A stretch of 64,000 nt of DNA, taken from NCBI RefSeq assembly GCF_014174515.1, contig NZ_JACJUG010000019.1:1-64000 (forward strand), read 5' to 3'. This DNA comes from Mitsuaria sp. WAJ17. GTDB lineage: Bacteria; Pseudomonadota; Gammaproteobacteria; Burkholderiales; Burkholderiaceae_C. Each line of letters opens with the position of its first letter. The stretch's first letter is position 1. The notes beneath the pieces were generated by a model that saw nothing but the letters and a program-made list of their open reading frames with translations, searched no databases and was not told the DNA's origin. Made by a program: the position numbers and the translations under genes. Of this stretch, positions 54,665 through 63,012 are shown piece by piece.

Positions 54665-56686
54665 TTACCAGATGCGGATCCGCTCCTCGCTGGGCTTGAA
54701 CATCTTGTCGCCCTGCTTGGTGCCAAAGGCCTGGTGGAAGCCGTCATGGTTGATGGCCGCACCGTTGGCACGGTACTCGCCAGGCGAGTGCGGATCGATC
54801 ACCAGCAGCTGCAGCAGGCGCTGCTCGCGGGCCTTCACGCGCCAGGACTGCGACCAGCCCAGGAAGAAGCGCTGTTCGCCGCTGTAGCCGCCGATCGCGG
54901 GTGCGGGCTGACCGGCCAGCGAGCGCTGGTAGGCCTTGAAGGCGATCTGCAGGCCGGACAGGTCGGCAATGTTCTCACCCAGGGTCAACTGGCCGTTGAC
55001 GTGCTTGCCAGGAATGGGCTCGTAGCCGTTGTACTGAGTGACCAACTGGGCAGTGATGGCGTCGAAGGCCTTGCGGTCTTCAGGGGTCCACCAGTTGCGC
55101 AGCACGCCGTCGCCGTCGAACTGGCTGCCCTGGTCGTCGAAACCGTGGCTGATCTCGTGGCCGATCACCGCACCGATGGCGCCGTAGTTCACGGCATCGT
55201 CGGCGTTCATGTCGAAGAACGGCGGCTGCAGGATGGCGGCCGGGAACACGATCTCGTTCTGAGAGGGGTTGTAGTAGGCATTGACGGTCTGCGGCGTCAT
55301 GCCCCAATCCTTGCGGTCCACGGGTTTGTCGGCCTTGGCGGCCATGCGCAGCCACTCGTTGCGGCCGGCACGCTGGTTGTTGCCCAGCGCGTCACCGGCT
55401 TTCACGACCAGGCGGCTGTAGTCGCGCCAGGTCTCGGGGTAGCCGATCTTGGTCATGTACTTGGACAGCTTGTCCTGGGCCTGGACCTTGGTGGCCGGCG
55501 ACATCCAGCTCAGCCCATCGATCGAGTCCTTGTAGGCCGCCAGCAGGTTGGCCACCAGCTTCTCCATGCGGGCCTTGGCCTCGGGCGGGAAGTGGCGCGC
55601 CACATAGATCTGGCCGATGGCCTCGCCCAGGGCGCCATTGACCTCGGCCACGCCCTTCTGCCAGCGCGGCAGCTCAGCCTTCTGGCCGGACAGGGCCCGG
55701 CCATGGAAGGCGAAGGAGGCGTCACGCAGGGCCTTGGGCAGCACGCCGGCGTAGCTGTCCAGGGTGCGGGCCTTCAGATAGAGCTTCCAGTCGGCCAGCG
55801 GCGCCTCGGCCAGCAACTTGGCGATGCCTTGCACGGCGCTGGGCTGCATGAGGGACACGGTGTCCAGCTTGGGCAGGCCGGCGGCCTGGAACAGGGCGGC
55901 CCAGTCCAGCTGCGGCGCCTGGCTGGCCAGCTCGGTCACGCTGAGCGGGTTGTAGGTCTTGACCGGGTCGCGGTTCTCGACATTGCTCCAGTGCAGCTGG
56001 GCAATCTTCTCTTCCAGGGCGTAGATGCGCTGGGCGGCGGTGGCGGCGTTCTTCTCGCCCGCGAAGCCGGCCAGCTGCTGCAGATAGACCAGGTAGGCCT
56101 TGCGGGCCTCGCCCATGCGGGCATCGTCCTTCAGCAGGTAGTAGTCGCGGTCGGGCAGGCCCAGGCCGGCCTGGAACAGGGTCAGGCGGTTCTCCTGGGG
56201 CTTCTTGGCGTCGGCATCGACGTACATGGCGAAGGGCGTGGCCACCTCGCCTTGCACCTGGCCGATCCAGCGGGTCAGCTCAGCGACAGACTTCAGGCCG
56301 TCGATGGCCTTCAGCTGTGGCTGCACGGGCTTGAACCCGGCGCGGTCGATGGCAGCGGTATCGATGAAGGCGGCGTAGTAGGTGCCGATCTTGAATTCAT
56401 TGCTGCCGGCGGCCTGCTTGCCCTTGGCCAGCTCCTCGACGATGGTCCGCACGCGGGCGTCCGACATGTCGCGCAGTTGGACGAAGGTGCCGAAGGAGGA
56501 CTTGTCCGCCGGGATCTCGGTGCGGCCGAGCCAGCCGCCATTGGCGGCCAGGAACAGGTCGTCCTGGGCTCGCACGGCAGGGTCGTAGTTGGGCAGGTCG
56601 AGCCCGTGGTTGTGGGGAGCGGCAAAGACGGCACCGGCCAGCTGGATCATCAGCGCCAGGGCGCCCAGTTTGAAGGTCGACTTCAT
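54665..56686 (-). CDS. M13 family zinc metallopeptidase (PepO/neprilysin-like)
   Basis: A 673-residue exported endopeptidase of the neprilysin family. The signal peptide (to about 22, AGAVFA) is followed by DLPNYDPAVRAQDDLFLAANGGWL, family-typical. The zinc motif is VIGHEISHGFDDQGSQFDG with two His, and the third ligand Glu is in TLGENIADLSGLQIA. The C-terminus has FFLGWSQSWRVK and ends FKPSEERIRIW. The ATG at 56686 (MKSTFKLG) starts the signal peptide. Likely periplasmic or secreted; cleaves peptides of moderate length. Confidence 0.94.
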   Translation of the reverse strand: MKSTFKLGALALMIQLAGAVFAAPHNHGLDLPNYDPAVRAQDDLFLAANGGWLGRTEIPADKSSFGTFVQLRDMSDARVRTIVEELAKGKQAAGSNEFKIGTYYAAFIDTAAIDRAGFKPVQPQLKAIDGLKSVAELTRWIGQVQGEVATPFAMYVDADAKKPQENRLTLFQAGLGLPDRDYYLLKDDARMGEARKAYLVYLQQLAGFAGEKNAATAAQRIYALEEKIAQLHWSNVENRDPVKTYNPLSVTELASQAPQLDWAALFQAAGLPKLDTVSLMQPSAVQGIAKLLAEAPLADWKLYLKARTLDSYAGVLPKALRDASFAFHGRALSGQKAELPRWQKGVAEVNGALGEAIGQIYVARHFPPEAKARMEKLVANLLAAYKDSIDGLSWMSPATKVQAQDKLSKYMTKIGYPETWRDYSRLVVKAGDALGNNQRAGRNEWLRMAAKADKPVDRKDWGMTPQTVNAYYNPSQNEIVFPAAILQPPFFDMNADDAVNYGAIGAVIGHEISHGFDDQGSQFDGDGVLRNWWTPEDRKAFDAITAQLVTQYNGYEPIPGKHVNGQLTLGENIADLSGLQIAFKAYQRSLAGQPAPAIGGYSGEQRFFLGWSQSWRVKAREQRLLQLLVIDPHSPGEYRANGAAINHDGFHQAFGTKQGDKMFKPSEERIRIW

Positions 56687-56927
56687 GGACTCTCTCTCAG
56701 CCCCTTCGCGCTCCTGACGCTCGAGGCCCGTTGTAGATCTTGGGAATGGACGAAAGGGCGAAAGCATACGTGCTCCGCTGCGCCCGCCTAAAAGTCAGTC
56801 ACCCGTGAAAGCCCTAGCCAAGGGCCCTGAACCCCGCAGGCACGGGCCGGGTCAGCCCGGACATGGGCGGTCCGGCATGGCCTTCGACACTGTGCGGGGC
56901 CGGGCGCCGGCCGCACCATGCGGCACA

Positions 56928-56959
56928 CGACTCTTCATCTGAACGACTCTTCATCTGAA
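56928..56959. repeat. Perfect tandem duplication of 16 bases
   Basis: CGACTCTTCATCTGAA occurs twice head to tail (56928-56943 and 56944-56959), just upstream of the small membrane protein gene. Likely a replication-slippage product. Confidence 0.85.
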
Positions 56960-56972
56960 CAAGGCGCCGGCC

Positions 56973-57173
56973 ATGTCCTTCCCCACCCTGCTGCTATGGC
57001 TGCTGCTGGCCCTGGTCTGCTGGCCGCTGGCCCTGCTGGCGCTGCTGCTGTGGCCCGTGGTCTGGCTGCTGTTGCTGCCGTTTCGCATCCTGGGCTTCGC
57101 CGTCGGGGGCGGCCTGGCCCTGATACAGGCCCTGTTCTACCTGCCGGCGCGGCTGCTGGGCTGGCGCGGCTGA
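56973..57173 (+). CDS. Small hydrophobic membrane protein (hypothetical)
   Basis: A 66-residue frame that is almost entirely hydrophobic: two leucine-rich segments (about 5 to 37) and a third (about 40 to 58), closing with a basic RLLGWRG tail. Start at 56973 follows a weak AAGGCG site. Its stop abuts the convergent ABC-transporter stop with no spare bases (the palindrome TGATCA holds both). Function unknown; the gene call rests on composition and the tight fit. Confidence 0.6.
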   Translation: MSFPTLLLWLLLALVCWPLALLALLLWPVVWLLLLPFRILGFAVGGGLALIQALFYLPARLLGWRG

Positions 57174-57854
57174 TCAGGCGGGCACCTGGCCATCCACCAC
57201 CATCAACGTGGTGTCGCAGCGGCGGGCGAGGTCGGGATTGTGGGTCACGAAGAGCACGGCCGTGCCGTGGTCCCGATTGACCTGGCGCAGCAGCTCGAAG
57301 ACGGCGTCGGCGCTCTTGCTGTCCAGGTTGCCCGTGGGCTCGTCGGCCAGCAACAGCGCGGGCTGCATGGCCAGGGCGCGCGCCACCGCCACGCGCTGCT
57401 GCTGGCCGCCGGACAGGCGCGCCGCCGGCGTGTCCTTCCAGCGGCTCAGGCCCACGCTGTCCAGCAGGCTCAGGGCGCGCTGCTCGATCGAGGCGTCCGG
57501 GAAGCCCTTGAGGCCGACCATGGGCAGCATCACGTTCTCCAGCGCGCTGAAGGCACCGATCAGGTGGTGGTACTGGAAGACGAAGCCGATGGTGTGCCCG
57601 CGCAGCCGGGTCAGCGCGGCGTCGTCCATGGCCGTGGTCTCCCGGCCCTGGATCAGCAGCTGCCCCTGCGTCGGCCGGTCCAGCAGGCCCACGATATTGA
57701 GCAGCGTGCTCTTGCCCGAGCCTGACGGGCCCATGACAGCTGAGAACTGGCCGGGCATCAGGCGCAGATCGATGCCGTGCAGCACCTCCACCTCGGTCGG
57801 CTGGCCCACATTGAAGGACTTGCGCACCTGGCGCAGCTCCACGACAGGGGTCAT
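57174..57854 (-). CDS. ABC transporter ATP-binding protein (LolD/MacB-like)
   Basis: A 226-residue ATPase. Walker [13 protein letters not shown]-loop FVFQYHHLI, signature [15 protein letters not shown], Walker [13 protein letters not shown] and the H-loop VTHNPD are all intact. The pattern matches the LolD/MacB class of ATPases for mechanotransmission-type export. Start ATG at 57854; a GTG at 57866 would overlap the permease stop and is a close alternative. It is the last gene of an adaptor-permease-ATPase operon. Confidence 0.92.
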   Translation of the reverse strand: MTPVVELRQVRKSFNVGQPTEVEVLHGIDLRLMPGQFSAVMGPSGSGKSTLLNIVGLLDRPTQGQLLIQGRETTAMDDAALTRLRGHTIGFVFQYHHLIGAFSALENVMLPMVGLKGFPDASIEQRALSLLDSVGLSRWKDTPAARLSGGQQQRVAVARALAMQPALLLADEPTGNLDSKSADAVFELLRQVNRDHGTAVLFVTHNPDLARRCDTTLMVVDGQVPA

Positions 57855-57858
57855 CGAG

Positions 57859-59091
57859 TCATCCACGGATGGCCACCACGGGGTCGAGGCGCGCCGCGCG
57901 CAGGGCCGGCGCCAGGGCGGCCAGCAAGCCGGTCAGCGTGGCCAGGCCCAGGGCTGTCAGGTAGAGGCTGGGGTCGAAGCTGATGGTGAACATGGGGCTG
58001 CCGTCCGGCGTCTTGGCGTAGCCCAGCCACAGTTTCAGCGCGCCCGAGCCGACGACGCATCCGATCAAGGCTCCGCCCAGGCCCAGCAGGCCGCCCTGCA
58101 GCAGGAAGACCCGCATGACCTGACCCCGCGAGATGCCCATGGCGCGCAGGATGCCGATCTCCTTGGACCTCTGCACCACCGAAACCACCAGCACGCTCGC
58201 GATCCCGAAGGCCACCGACAGGCCCACGAAGAAGCGGATCGCCGTATTGGCCGTGCTCTGCGACTGCACGGCGCTGAAGAACTGCGCATTGGACTTGATC
58301 CAGCTGTCCGCCTGCACTGGGGCAAGGGCGGCGATGTGCTGCGCCACGCGCTCGGCCGCATAGACATCGTGCACCGTGAGGTCGATGCTGGTCACGCCGC
58401 CGGCGTAGCCCAGCAGGCTCTGCGCACTGTGCAGGGAGACGAAGCCGCTGCGCTGGTTGGCGCCCTTGTTGCCCAGGTCCAGGATGCCGGCGATCTCGAA
58501 GGTGTTGGCCGCACCGCTGGCGGCACTGACCCGCAGCTTGTCGCCCACGGCCAGGCCGAGGTCGTTGGCCAGCTCGATGCCAATGAGAATGTCCGTGGCG
58601 CCCAGGCGGGCCTGGCCCTTCGCGATCTTGTCGCTGAGGCTCACGATGCGGTCGTAGTGCTCCAGCTCCACGCCGTTGAGGCTCAGGGCGCGGCTGGTGT
58701 CGCCGCGCTGTATCAGGGTCGAGCCGCTGACCGTCGGCGACACCACCTTCACCTCCGCCATGGCCCGCAACTGCACCAGCAGGGTTTGCCACTGGTCGAT
58801 GGACTTGAGCCGCTGCAGCGGCGCCTGCGTGGTGGTGGCGAAGGCCGCATCGCCGTCCGGATGCAGCACGCGGACTTGCTCCTTGGGCGGCAGCAACTGC
58901 ACATGGGGCTGGGCCGTCAGTACCCGGCGCACGAGATTGGCCTGCAGCCCGGCCAGCAGGGCCGACATGAAGACGATCACCGCCACGCCGATGGATACGC
59001 CCACAATGATGAAGAGGCTCTGCATGCGCCCCTCACGCAGAAAGCGGGCCGCGACGATCCACTCGAAGGGCTGCCAGCGCGCCAGGGCCAT
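57859..59091 (-). CDS. ABC transporter permease (MacB/LolCE-like)
   Basis: A 410-residue permease. One N-terminal helix ([24 protein letters not shown]) is followed by a large periplasmic domain (about 45 to 275), then three helices near the C-terminus (about 280 to 405), the MacB/LolE topology. Motifs [29 protein letters not shown] and [15 protein letters not shown] are diagnostic. It lies between the adaptor and ATPase genes with a gap of two bases to the adaptor stop. Confidence 0.92.
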   Translation of the reverse strand: MALARWQPFEWIVAARFLREGRMQSLFIIVGVSIGVAVIVFMSALLAGLQANLVRRVLTAQPHVQLLPPKEQVRVLHPDGDAAFATTTQAPLQRLKSIDQWQTLLVQLRAMAEVKVVSPTVSGSTLIQRGDTSRALSLNGVELEHYDRIVSLSDKIAKGQARLGATDILIGIELANDLGLAVGDKLRVSAASGAANTFEIAGILDLGNKGANQRSGFVSLHSAQSLLGYAGGVTSIDLTVHDVYAAERVAQHIAALAPVQADSWIKSNAQFFSAVQSQSTANTAIRFFVGLSVAFGIASVLVVSVVQRSKEIGILRAMGISRGQVMRVFLLQGGLLGLGGALIGCVVGSGALKLWLGYAKTPDGSPMFTISFDPSLYLTALGLATLTGLLAALAPALRAARLDPVVAIRG

Positions 59092-59093
59092 GT

Positions 59094-60293
59094 TCAGACC
59101 CCGCGCAAGTGTTGGCCAGGCTTCCAGCGTGGGTCCGGCGCCAGCAGCACGCGCTCGCCGGCCTTGAGCCCCTGCTGCACCTCTGCCACGCCGCCGGCCC
59201 GCAGGCCCAGGCGCAGCTCACGCCGCTGCAGCCGGTCGTCAGCATCCAGGATCCAGACCCAGGGCTGCGGCGAATCGGCCTGCAGCACGGCCTCCATGGG
59301 CAGGCTCAGGGCCTGGGAACGGCGCGCCACCTCGATCTCCACCGAGACCGTCATGTCCTGGCGCAGATAGGCCGGCGGCTTCGGGACCGCCAGCTTGACC
59401 TCCACCGAGCCGCGCTGCGCGTCCACGCCCGGACTGATCTCGCTGACCTTGGCCTCGAAGCGCTGCTCCGCGTATGCGTCTGCCGAGGCCAGGGCCGGCT
59501 GGCCCGGCTGCAGCAGACCCAGGTTGCGTTCATCGATCTGGGCGACGAGTTCGCTGGCACCGCTGGGCGCCAGCAGCAGCAGTACCTTGCCCGCTTGCAC
59601 CACCTGGCCCGGCTCCACGCTGCGGTTGACGATGACGCCGGCCACCGGCGCCTTGAGGCTCATGTAGTCCAGCCGCGCCCGGGCCGCGAGGGCACTGGCG
59701 CGGGCCTGCGCCAACGTGCTGCGCGCCAAGGCCAGGTCCGCACCTTGCGGATCGCCGGACTGGCGCTGCAGCGTGGCCGCGCGGCCTTGTGCCTCGGCCA
59801 CCTGCAGGGCGCGACTGGCCTCGTCCAGGGCCGCCTGGCCGATGAAGCCCTGGCGGAACAGATCCATCTGGCGCGCATGCTGGGCCCGGATCTGGGCCAG
59901 GTTGGCCTGCGCCTGGCGTTCGGCCTCGCGGGCCGCAGGCGCCTGCACCTCCTGCAACTGACGCAGCCGGGCCTCAGCCTGCTGCACGGCCAGTTCCGCC
60001 GCCTGCCAGTTGGCCTGCGCCTCGCTGGACTCCAAGCTCAGCAGCAGCTGCCCAGCCTGCACCCTCTGCCCTTCCTCGACCAGGACCTGGCGCACCGTGC
60101 CGGTCAGCTGGGCTCCCAGCTCCACGCGATGCGGTGCCTGCACCCGCGCACTGGCCACCACCGTGCGCACCAGATCGCGTGGCTGCAGCTGCTGCCATCG
60201 CGCGGCCGGGCCTTCCCAGCTGCGCCAAGCCCAGGCCAGCGACAGCAGGGCCAGGGCAGCCGTGGGCAGCGTGACTTTCCAACTCCAGCGCAT
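59094..60293 (-). CDS. Periplasmic adaptor (HlyD/MacA-like)
   Basis: A 399-residue membrane-fusion protein. An N-terminal membrane anchor (to about 25) is followed by a beta-barrel/lipoyl region (GAQLTGTVRQVLVEEGQRVQAGQLLL), a long helical hairpin rich in Gln/Ala (about 90 to 200), the returning lipoyl half LDYMSLKAPVAGVIVNRSVEPGQVVQAG, and C-terminal barrel domains. First gene of the exporter operon; its role is to link the permease to an outer-membrane channel not encoded here. Confidence 0.92.
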   Translation of the reverse strand: MRWSWKVTLPTAALALLSLAWAWRSWEGPAARWQQLQPRDLVRTVVASARVQAPHRVELGAQLTGTVRQVLVEEGQRVQAGQLLLSLESSEAQANWQAAELAVQQAEARLRQLQEVQAPAAREAERQAQANLAQIRAQHARQMDLFRQGFIGQAALDEASRALQVAEAQGRAATLQRQSGDPQGADLALARSTLAQARASALAARARLDYMSLKAPVAGVIVNRSVEPGQVVQAGKVLLLLAPSGASELVAQIDERNLGLLQPGQPALASADAYAEQRFEAKVSEISPGVDAQRGSVEVKLAVPKPPAYLRQDMTVSVEIEVARRSQALSLPMEAVLQADSPQPWVWILDADDRLQRRELRLGLRAGGVAEVQQGLKAGERVLLAPDPRWKPGQHLRGV

Positions 60294-60305
60294 GTGAGGC
60301 CACTT

Positions 60306-60318
60306 CCGTTCGAAACGG
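60306..60318. promoter_or_regulatory. Inverted repeat upstream of the exporter operon
   Basis: CCGTT and AACGG flank a CGA centre (60306-60318), 13 bases upstream of the adaptor gene start. Possible operator; no regulator gene is adjacent. Confidence 0.35.
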
Positions 60319-60552
60319 TGATGCGGACATTGTCGAAACGAGCAGGCGGCTCAAGGCTTGATAGAGCTCAAGCCCCGCCCCGTGCCAACGTAAAGAAATG
60401 CGGCCATCCCGCCAAGGCTTGCGGCATCATGGCCCGATCGCGCGGCAGGCCGCTGCCCGCGCGGCTTGAACCAGCGCTTACAGTTGGCAGCCCGATATGG
60501 GCCAGACTTGCGGTGGCGGCTAGACGCCCCGAGCTGTTGAGGAGGGTCACAC

Positions 60553-62688
60553 TTGCATAGCATGCGCGAGCCATCAAGCCCTGCGGCAGGACCAGCGCCG
60601 GGGACCGCGAGCCTCAAGCTGCCCGCCCTCGCCCGGCAATGGCTGGACCAGCTGCCAGAGCTGGTCTGGCTGGCCAATGCCCAAGGTCAGCTCAGCGCCT
60701 GCGGCGCGCCCCTTCTCGCCTACGTGGGGCGGCCTGAACCCGAGCTGGTCGCCCAGGGCTGGCGCTGCTTCATGCCGGCCGAGGAGCTGGCCACCCTGGC
60801 CCAGGCCTGGCCGACGCGCTCAGCGCTCAACGTCGATCTGCGTCTTCGCAACGCCCAGGGTGAGCTGCGCTGGCACCTGTGTCTGGCCCGCCCCCTGCTG
60901 GACGCCGACGGCAGCCTGCAGGGTTGGATGGGCTCCTTCATCGACATTGACGCCCGCAAGCGCAGCGAGACCCAGCTGCGCGAGACCGACGCCGTCTGGA
61001 AGCTGGCCCTGGAGAGCACAGGGGACGGCGTCTGGGACTGGCGCATCGACGAAGGCATCGAGACCTTCTCGCCGCGCTACCTGCAGATGTACGGCTACGA
61101 CCCCGAGGAGATCGCCGAGCGGCCCGAGTCCTTCGACAACCTGACCCATCCCGACGACGTGCCCGGCATGGAGCGCGACCGCCTGGAGCATTTCGAGGGC
61201 CGCACGCCGGCCTACGTCAACGAGCACCGCGTGCGCTGCAAGGACGGCAGCTGGAAATGGGTGCTGAGCCGCGGCATGGTCATCGCCCGCGACGACCTCG
61301 GCCGCCCGCTGCGCATGGTGGGCACGCACACCGACATCACGGCCCGCAAGGAAGCCGAGGTGCTGATCTGGCAGCAGGCCAACTTCGACCCGCTCACCGG
61401 CCTGCCCAACCGACGCATGCTGCGCGACCGCCTGGAGCGCGCCATCCGCCGCGCCCGCGAACAGGGCACGCAGCTGGCCGTGCTGTTCATCGATCTGGAT
61501 CACTTCAAGGAGGTCAACGACACCCTGGGCCATGGCAAGGGCGACCAGCTGCTGCAGCAGGCCGCGCAGCGCATACGCGACAGCGTGCGGCCCGCCGACG
61601 TGGTCGCCCGCATGGGTGGCGACGAGTTCACCGTGCTGCTGAGCCCCGTCTCGGGACACGAGGAGATTGAGTCCATCGTGCAGCTGCTGATCGAGCGCGT
61701 GGCCAGCCCCTTCCGGCTCGAGGGCGAGCGAGCCTTCGTCTCGGCCAGCGTGGGCATCAGCCTGTTCCCGGACGACGGCGAGCACATCGAGGCCCTGTTC
61801 AAGCATGCCGACCAGGCGCTGTACGTGGCCAAGGACGCCGGCCGCAACCGCTACGCCTACTTCACCCCCGCCTTGCAGCGCGCGGCCCTGAACCGTATGC
61901 GCCTGGGCAACGACCTGCGCGACGCGCTGGCGGCCGAGCACCTGCAGGTGGTCTACCAGCCCATCGTGGACCTGCGCCGCGGCCATGTCTGCAAGGCCGA
62001 GGCCCTGGTGCGCTGGCACCATCCGGAGCGCGGGACCGTGTCGCCGGCCGAATTCATCCCCATCGCCGAGAGCAGCGGGCTGATCCTGGAGATCGGCGAG
62101 TGGGTGTTCCGCCAAGCCGTGCGCGACGTGCAGCGCTGGCGGGCCGAGATCGATGAGCAGTTCCAGGTCAGCGTCAACAAGTCGCCGGTGCAGTTCCACA
62201 GCGAATCCGGCATGCATACGCGATGGCTGCGCCAGGTCGTGGAGGCAGGACTGCCGGGGGATGCGGTGTCCCTGGAGATCACCGAAGGCCTGCTGCTGAA
62301 GGGGGGAGACAGTGCCAGCCAGCAGCTGATGGCGCTGCGGCGCGCGGGTTTCAGCGTCGCGCTGGATGATTTCGGGACAGGCTATTCCTCGCTGTCCTAC
62401 CTGCAGCACTACGAGATCGACTGCATCAAGATCGATCGGGCCTTCGTGCACGAGCTGGAGCCCGGCAGCAAGGCCCTGGCTCTGTGCAAGGCCATCATCA
62501 CCATGGCCCACGAGCTGGGCATGAGCGTGGTGGCGGAAGGCGTGGAGACGGCCCTCCAGCGGGACCTGCTGGTCGGCATCGATTGCGACCTGGGGCAGGG
62601 CTTCTTCTTTGCGCGACCCATGCCGGCCCAGGCACTGGAAGAGCTGCTGAGACTGCAGCGGGGGGCGCAAGACCTGACCCCGGAGTGA
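60553..62688 (+). CDS. PAS-PAS-GGDEF-EAL cyclic-di-GMP protein
   Basis: A 711-residue cytoplasmic signalling protein with two PAS domains (about 28 to 140 and 150 to 270; the second has the PAS_3 pattern WKLALESTGDGVWDWRIDEG). The GGDEF domain is canonical (RMGGDEF) with an I-site RPAD, and the EAL domain starts AEALVRWHHP and keeps LEITEGL, DDFGTGYSSL and KIDRAFV. A TTG at 60553 is preferred because GAGGAGGG lies seven bases upstream; an ATG nine bases later is possible. The last codons contain a dispersed CAAGACCTGACCCC motif. Confidence 0.93.
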   Translation: MHSMREPSSPAAGPAPGTASLKLPALARQWLDQLPELVWLANAQGQLSACGAPLLAYVGRPEPELVAQGWRCFMPAEELATLAQAWPTRSALNVDLRLRNAQGELRWHLCLARPLLDADGSLQGWMGSFIDIDARKRSETQLRETDAVWKLALESTGDGVWDWRIDEGIETFSPRYLQMYGYDPEEIAERPESFDNLTHPDDVPGMERDRLEHFEGRTPAYVNEHRVRCKDGSWKWVLSRGMVIARDDLGRPLRMVGTHTDITARKEAEVLIWQQANFDPLTGLPNRRMLRDRLERAIRRAREQGTQLAVLFIDLDHFKEVNDTLGHGKGDQLLQQAAQRIRDSVRPADVVARMGGDEFTVLLSPVSGHEEIESIVQLLIERVASPFRLEGERAFVSASVGISLFPDDGEHIEALFKHADQALYVAKDAGRNRYAYFTPALQRAALNRMRLGNDLRDALAAEHLQVVYQPIVDLRRGHVCKAEALVRWHHPERGTVSPAEFIPIAESSGLILEIGEWVFRQAVRDVQRWRAEIDEQFQVSVNKSPVQFHSESGMHTRWLRQVVEAGLPGDAVSLEITEGLLLKGGDSASQQLMALRRAGFSVALDDFGTGYSSLSYLQHYEIDCIKIDRAFVHELEPGSKALALCKAIITMAHELGMSVVAEGVETALQRDLLVGIDCDLGQGFFFARPMPAQALEELLRLQRGAQDLTPE
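62668..62681. repeat. Third copy (reverse complement) of the dispersed motif at a gene end
   Basis: CAAGACCTGACCCC encodes the terminal residues QDLTP of the GGDEF-EAL protein. It is exactly the reverse complement of the first 14 bases of the copy at 29772. Confidence 0.45.
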
Positions 62689-62716
62689 GGCGCCGCGGCG
62701 CCTGCCACCCACAAAG

Positions 62717-62764
62717 CCGGACCCACACAGGGCCGGGCCCACAGAAAACCGGACCCACAAAACG
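62717..62764. repeat. Three tandem 16-base repeats after the GGDEF-EAL gene
   Basis: CCGG(A/G)CCCACA begins three successive 16-base units at 62717, 62733 and 62749; the remainder of each unit varies. A degenerate fourth unit may precede them. The array lies between the GGDEF-EAL gene and a terminator. Confidence 0.7.
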
Positions 62765-62765
62765 C

Positions 62766-62793
62766 AAAGGCCAGCACTTGCGTGCTGGCCTTT
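62766..62793. terminator. Terminator between GGDEF-EAL gene and tRNA-Leu
   Basis: AAAGGCCAGCAC / GTGCTGGCCTTT, a 12-base stem with a TTGC loop, followed by TTTTTG on the plus strand. It can end the GGDEF-EAL transcript and, read from the other side, the tRNA transcript. Confidence 0.88.
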
Positions 62794-62798
62794 TTGTT

Positions 62799-62883
<85 letters not shown>

Positions 62884-63012
62884 TTTGCTTCGTTGCTGTC
62901 TAAGCAGCGAAGACCGCTACTATAGCACCTACTTTCTGGATTACCAGTCAATTTCCGAAAATTTTTTGGAAACGTCGGGGAGGCGCCCGCCGGCCGCGCC
63001 CTTGCCGCTATC
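62884..63012. other. Spacer upstream of tRNA-Leu
   Basis: No gene is seen. The region is less GC-rich than its surroundings and includes AAAATTTTTTGGAAA near 62958-62972. The tRNA promoter should lie here on the minus strand; minus-strand TATAGT (62930-62925 region) is a plausible -10 box. Confidence 0.4.

Noticed and set aside
58116..58126. GACCTGACCCC inside the permease gene as a fourth copy of the dispersed motif
   Set aside because: Only 11 bases match and it lies mid-gene, so chance is likely.
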